A stretch of 64,000 bases of DNA from Chryseobacterium paludis (GTDB lineage: Bacteria > Bacteroidota > Bacteroidia > Flavobacteriales > Weeksellaceae). The stretch covers positions 4,462,501-4,526,500 of the forward strand of contig NZ_CP099966.1 in assembly GCF_025403485.1 (NCBI RefSeq), read 5' to 3'. Shown here one piece after another: positions 60,918 through 64,000 of the stretch. A program made the translations under genes and the position numbers. Within the stretch, counting starts at the first letter, position 1; each line of letters begins with the position of its first letter. The notes under the pieces were generated by a model. The model was not told where the DNA came from and searched no databases. It saw only the letters and a program-made list of their open reading frames with translations.

Positions 60918-61337
60918 TTAAGCTTTCAAGTATCTTGAATAAGCATATCCTTCCTGTCCATCAGCAGTTTTTACTTTCCACCAATCATCAGAAGTTTGTT
61001 CAATTAAAGTTACCGAAGAACCTTTTGATGCTTTTCCTACAACAGCAGCTTCAGTAGAAGGCTCCTGTCTGATGTTAAGGTTTGAATCCTCAGTAGCAAC
61101 TGTAAGTGCTGCTCCAGAAGCAAGACCTGCAACCTGTACGTCAACATTGATATCTGAAGCAGAATAAGTAGAATCAATAGTTCCTAAAGCATTCCATACT
61201 GCATCTTTTGCTGCTGTATTAGAAGCTGCTCCTGAAATATATAAAATTCCATCCTGTTCCTGAACCTGAAGATTTGAAATTCCTGCAGACTGAGCTGCTG
61301 AAATAACCCCTGAATATTTATCTTGTAATGTACTCAT
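60918..61337 (-). CDS. BON-domain and SH3b-domain protein without signal peptide
   Basis: 139 residues. The first half resembles a BON domain (ISNLQVQEQDGILYISGAAS; AVWNALGTIDSTYSASDINV). The second half is a bacterial SH3 domain: DSNLNIRQEPSTEAAVVGKA, SSVTLIEQTSDDWWKVKTAD and GQEGYAYSRYLKA. There is no N-terminal signal, so it should be cytoplasmic unless exported with its partner. The plan recalls the cytoplasmic BON-LysM protein Kbp/YgaU (potassium binding), with SH3b in place of LysM. It starts 5 bases after the stop of a BON lipoprotein gene and is clearly co-transcribed. Confidence 0.82.
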   Translation of the reverse strand: MSTLQDKYSGVISAAQSAGISNLQVQEQDGILYISGAASNTAAKDAVWNALGTIDSTYSASDINVDVQVAGLASGAALTVATEDSNLNIRQEPSTEAAVVGKASKGSSVTLIEQTSDDWWKVKTADGQEGYAYSRYLKA

Positions 61338-61342
61338 TTTAA

Positions 61343-61831
61343 TTATTTTACAGTGTAATTATAGTTTACTTTTCCAGCCTTTAAAGCATCTACAGACTGC
61401 TTGATTTTTCTAGCTTGCTCTTTAGAAACATTTCCTGTAAGTGTTAATTCACCATTTACCACTTCTACTTTTACAGAAGGGAAATCTTTAACAGCATCCT
61501 GAACTTTTTTCTGAACAGCCGGATCTACAGCTGAAGTTGTTGCTACAGGAGCAGCAGTAGCTTCAGGAGCAATAGTAGACATATCCATAACATCTTTTAC
61601 TCCATTTACTGCTTTAAGTTGTTTGATCATGGCATCTTTAGAAGCCTGATCCGGGAACGTTCCGCTTAAGTGTGCTACACCTTCTTTTACTTCAACAGAA
61701 GCGCTAGGGTTCGACGTTACAATTGTTGTAGCTTGTGTCTGAAGATCTGCATCAGAAACTTTCTTTTTACAAGAAATAGCTCCGAAAGATACTGCCAGAG
61801 CAAGGGCAGCCATTGCGATTGTTTTTTTCAT
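61343..61831 (-). CDS. Lipoprotein with two BON domains
   Basis: 162 residues. A lipoprotein signal ends at FGAISCKKK with Cys21. Two BON domains follow: one about 30-85 (SASVEVKEGVAHLSGTFPDQ; MIKQLKAVNGVKDVMDMS) and one about 105-162 (VQDAVKDFPSVKVEVVNGEL; TLTGNVSKEQARKIKQSVDA), joined by an Ala/Thr/Val/Pro-rich linker. OsmY-like BON proteins contact membranes or envelope components under stress. No -7 box is evident on the minus strand upstream. It heads the two-gene operon with the BON-SH3b gene. Confidence 0.88.
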   Translation of the reverse strand: MKKTIAMAALALAVSFGAISCKKKVSDADLQTQATTIVTSNPSASVEVKEGVAHLSGTFPDQASKDAMIKQLKAVNGVKDVMDMSTIAPEATAAPVATTSAVDPAVQKKVQDAVKDFPSVKVEVVNGELTLTGNVSKEQARKIKQSVDALKAGKVNYNYTVK

Positions 61832-62006
61832 AGTTGTATATTTAAATGTAATGTATTGATACTATAAATGTAATAATAAAATTTATACCAAATGATTAAA
61901 AATTAGCTAAATGTTTCTTAATTTTTTTACAATGTTTTTAAAATCAGCGTTTTAATTTTGCCTATGTTCCAATTTAATAAGTAGTACTGAACAATTTAAA
62001 AACTAT

Positions 62007-62014
62007 TATATTTG
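62007..62014 (+). promoter_or_regulatory. -7 box of the symporter gene
   Basis: TATATTTG, 19 bases before the ATG at 62034. Confidence 0.65.
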
Positions 62015-62033
62015 CGAAAGTTGAACTATTTAT

Positions 62034-63284
62034 ATGAAAGGACAAAATAAGCTGTTTATAGCAATTATTATTGCACTTATCTTGGGTGTAGGAATTGGAG
62101 GGGTTATTCATGTGCAGTACCCGGAGAGTGCAGAACCTTTTTCTAAAAATATCAAATTATTAGGAACTATTTTTATCAGACTTGTTCAGATGATTATTGC
62201 TCCGTTGGTATTTACAACGCTAGTGGTTGGTATTGCTAAAATGAGCGATATCAAAATGATCGGAAGAGTAGGAACAAAGGCTATGCTATGGTTTATTTCC
62301 GCATCTCTGATGTCTCTTTTTATTGGATTGATACTTGTAAACTGGCTAGAACCCGGACATGTGACCAAGCTGCCTATTCAGGATGCGGCTTCAGCCGAAG
62401 AACTCTTGAAAAGCAGTAAAGGATTTTCTCTTGAGGATTTTGTAAAACATGTTATTCCAAAAAGTATATTTGAAGCTTTTGCAACCAATGAGGTTCTTCA
62501 GATCGTTGTATTTTCAATTATGTTTGGGGTTGCATTAGCTAACTTGGGTGAAGAGTATGCACAGCCGGTTATTAAGTTATTTGATATTGTTGCTCATGCT
62601 ATTCTTAAAATGGTAGGGTACATCATGTGGTTTGCTCCGTTTGGAGTACTCGGCGCAATTGCTGCAGTAGTCGCTATGAATGGCTTTGAGATATTTAAAG
62701 TATATGCAGTCTACCTGAGAGACTTTTTCTTTGCACTAGCAGTTCTTTGGCTGGTTCTTTTATTGGCTGGTTACCTTATTTTAGGAAACCGTCTTTTTGA
62801 ATTACTGAGAAGAATTAAAGCACCTTTACTAATCGCTTTTTCTACTACAAGTTCCGAAGCTGTATTCCCAAAATTAGTTGAAGAGTTGGAAAGATTTGGA
62901 TGCAACAGCAGAGTGGTATCTTTTATTTTACCTCTAGGATATTCATTCAATCTTGATGGAAGTATGATGTATATGACATTTGCTTCGATCTTTATTGCTC
63001 AGATTTATGGGATAGAAATGACATTGGGACAACAGATCACAATGCTTTTGGTTCTTATGCTTACATCAAAAGGAATTGCCGGGGTACCTAGGGCTTCGTT
63101 GGTCATTATTGTAGCTACCTGTTCTATGTTCGGAATTCCACCGGAAGGAATTGCCTTGATTTTACCTATCGATCACTTCTGTGATATGGGAAGAAGTATG
63201 ACTAATGTTTTAGGAAATGCTTTGGCGACATCTGCAGTATCAAAATGGGAAGGGCAGCTGGAAAATCCCGGCGTGGAGTCGTAA
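62034..63284 (+). CDS. Dicarboxylate/amino acid:cation symporter (DAACS family)
   Basis: Inner-membrane uptake carrier of the GltP/DctA fold, 416 residues with eight TM helices and two re-entrant hairpins. FIRLVQMIIAPLVFTTLVVG is TM3 region, LIAFSTTSSEAVFPKLVEEL is the Ser-rich hairpin HP1, GYSFNLDGSMMYMTFASIFI is TM7 with the NxDGS-type cation site, SKGIAGVPRASLVIIVATCS is HP2, and PIDHFCDMGRSMTNVLGNAL is TM8 with Asp and Arg/Asn substrate contacts. Arg in TM8 (GRSMTNV) is seen; whether glutamate, aspartate or C4-dicarboxylate is carried is undecided. The next gene begins 15 bases downstream. Confidence 0.92.
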   Translation: MKGQNKLFIAIIIALILGVGIGGVIHVQYPESAEPFSKNIKLLGTIFIRLVQMIIAPLVFTTLVVGIAKMSDIKMIGRVGTKAMLWFISASLMSLFIGLILVNWLEPGHVTKLPIQDAASAEELLKSSKGFSLEDFVKHVIPKSIFEAFATNEVLQIVVFSIMFGVALANLGEEYAQPVIKLFDIVAHAILKMVGYIMWFAPFGVLGAIAAVVAMNGFEIFKVYAVYLRDFFFALAVLWLVLLLAGYLILGNRLFELLRRIKAPLLIAFSTTSSEAVFPKLVEELERFGCNSRVVSFILPLGYSFNLDGSMMYMTFASIFIAQIYGIEMTLGQQITMLLVLMLTSKGIAGVPRASLVIIVATCSMFGIPPEGIALILPIDHFCDMGRSMTNVLGNALATSAVSKWEGQLENPGVES

Positions 63285-63299
63285 TAAGCGTAGGCTTTA

Positions 63300-64000
63300 A
63301 TGAGAGGATATGATTTGAAGGCTTCTAAGAGTGAGGTTGTAGAAAATGGCTTTGCTGTTATCAATAACATCTTTTCTGATAAAGAAATTGAAGGTATAGT
63401 TAATGTTATTCAGGATATGGATACGTCAAAAAATACGTTTAGAAAATCTGAAGACCTGTTTGCTATAAGACAGTTCTTAAAAGAAATTCCTGAAGTTACA
63501 AAACTTGTTTTCACGGATCGGCTTAAAGACATAATAAAAGAAGTTTTCGGAGATAAATATTTTGCAGTAAAAAGTATTTATTTTGATAAACCGGAGAAAT
63601 CCAATTGGTATGTGGCTTATCATCAGGATCTGACTATTTCAGTGGATAAAAAACTCAATTTACCTAACTTTGGACCCTGGACGACTAAGCAAAATCAGTT
63701 TGCTGTTCAGCCACCCTTGGATATACTTGAAAATATATATACTATAAGAATTCATTTGGACGATACAGATGAGCATAATGGTGCTTTAAAAGTTGTTCCG
63801 AAATCCCACGCCAAAGGAATTTACAGACCAGAAACAATAAATTGGGGAATAGAGACTGAAGAGAATTGTAAAGTGAAAAAAGGTGGTATAATGATTATGA
63901 AACCTTTGCTTCTTCACGGCTCAAACAGAACAACCAATTCTAAAAAAAGAAGAGTAATTCATATTGAGTTCTCGGATAAGGAACTGGCGGAAGAACTTCA
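63300..64000 (+). CDS. Phytanoyl-CoA dioxygenase (PhyH) family protein, 3' end outside window
   Basis: Open frame from the ATG at 63300 to the window end without a stop, 233 codons visible. MRGYDLKASKSEVVENGFAV opens the fold; VAYHQDLTISVDKKLNL has the HxD iron motif near residue 106, TIRIHLDDTDEHNGALKVVP is the central strand with GALKVVPKSH typical of PhyH, and KPLLLHGSNRTTNSKKRRV contains the distal His and the 2-oxoglutarate Arg. The iron and co-substrate residues look intact. It follows the symporter by 15 bases, so they may be one operon. The substrate is unknown. Confidence 0.88.
   Translation, partial: MRGYDLKASKSEVVENGFAVINNIFSDKEIEGIVNVIQDMDTSKNTFRKSEDLFAIRQFLKEIPEVTKLVFTDRLKDIIKEVFGDKYFAVKSIYFDKPEKSNWYVAYHQDLTISVDKKLNLPNFGPWTTKQNQFAVQPPLDILENIYTIRIHLDDTDEHNGALKVVPKSHAKGIYRPETINWGIETEENCKVKKGGIMIMKPLLLHGSNRTTNSKKRRVIHIEFSDKELAEEL

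Noticed and set aside
1..64000. CRISPR arrays, tRNA or rRNA genes, insertion sequences, integrases
   Set aside because: No regularly spaced direct repeats, no tRNA-like folds or rRNA signatures and no transposase or integrase motifs were seen on reading both strands; small RNA genes cannot be excluded by eye.

Overview
The window is AT-rich chromosomal DNA from a member of the Bacteroidota, most likely class Flavobacteriia and close to Chryseobacterium. This rests on several things seen here: a fused LpxC-FabZ gene inside an lpxD-lpxC/fabZ-lpxA-efp-lpxD2-sucD run, the type IX secretion regulator PorX, a protein with a T9SS C-terminal sorting domain, near absence of Shine-Dalgarno sequences, and many copies of the Bacteroidota -7 promoter box TAnnTTTG at sensible distances from start codons. 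The genus is inference; no rRNA or tRNA gene was seen.

Positions 1-20446 are a surface polysaccharide (capsule/EPS/O-antigen type) locus transcribed on the + strand. It encodes three initiating phosphoglycosyltransferases (1961, 3896, 19058), a Wzc-like co-polymerase/tyrosine kinase (5329), a Wzx flippase (7764), an EpsG/Wzy-like polymerase (12691), five glycosyltransferases, two left-handed beta-helix acetyltransferases, nucleotide-sugar enzymes (epimerase/reductase, PLP aminotransferase, dTDP-rhamnose 4-epimerase-like, RfbC) and a lipoprotein glycoside hydrolase. The outer-membrane exporter (Wza) is not in the window and the first gene is cut by the window edge. Several internal promoters divide the locus.

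Positions 20598-28677 hold rimO, two secreted proteins of unknown role, an RlpA-like protein, exonuclease III, porX and an S41 peptidase. Positions 28800-36529 hold an HD phosphohydrolase and the lipid A/fatty-acid/EF-P/sucD run, followed by an outer-membrane barrel gene. Positions 36600-41766 hold an ABC exporter pair, an orphan T9SS sorting-domain protein, hemB, and a small minus-strand cluster made of a TM2 protein, an unrecognised beta-rich 242-residue protein whose layout recalls bacterial gasdermins, and a double-glycine leader peptide with four cysteines. This cluster is the best candidate here for something undescribed. It diverges from an LptB ATPase gene that carries an unusual extra C-terminal domain of about 110 residues; the two -7 boxes abut.

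Positions 43243-64000 are mostly housekeeping or accessory metabolism: a baeRF3-type release-factor-like protein, an ABC exporter, an AhpD-like protein with a Crp/Fnr regulator, a WYL regulator with an Ntn-type amide hydrolase, a DinB protein, cobalamin adenosyltransferase and thiamine diphosphokinase, a tyrosine phosphatase, the arginine decarboxylase and agmatinase of putrescine synthesis, an alkylation-repair operon (AraC-Ada fusion, methyltransferase, AlkB), a CocE-type hydrolase, two BON-domain proteins, a dicarboxylate/amino-acid symporter and a PhyH-type dioxygenase truncated by the window end. Strong intrinsic terminators, many of them bidirectional between convergent genes, mark most transcription-unit ends. 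All family calls come from reading motifs; no database search was run.
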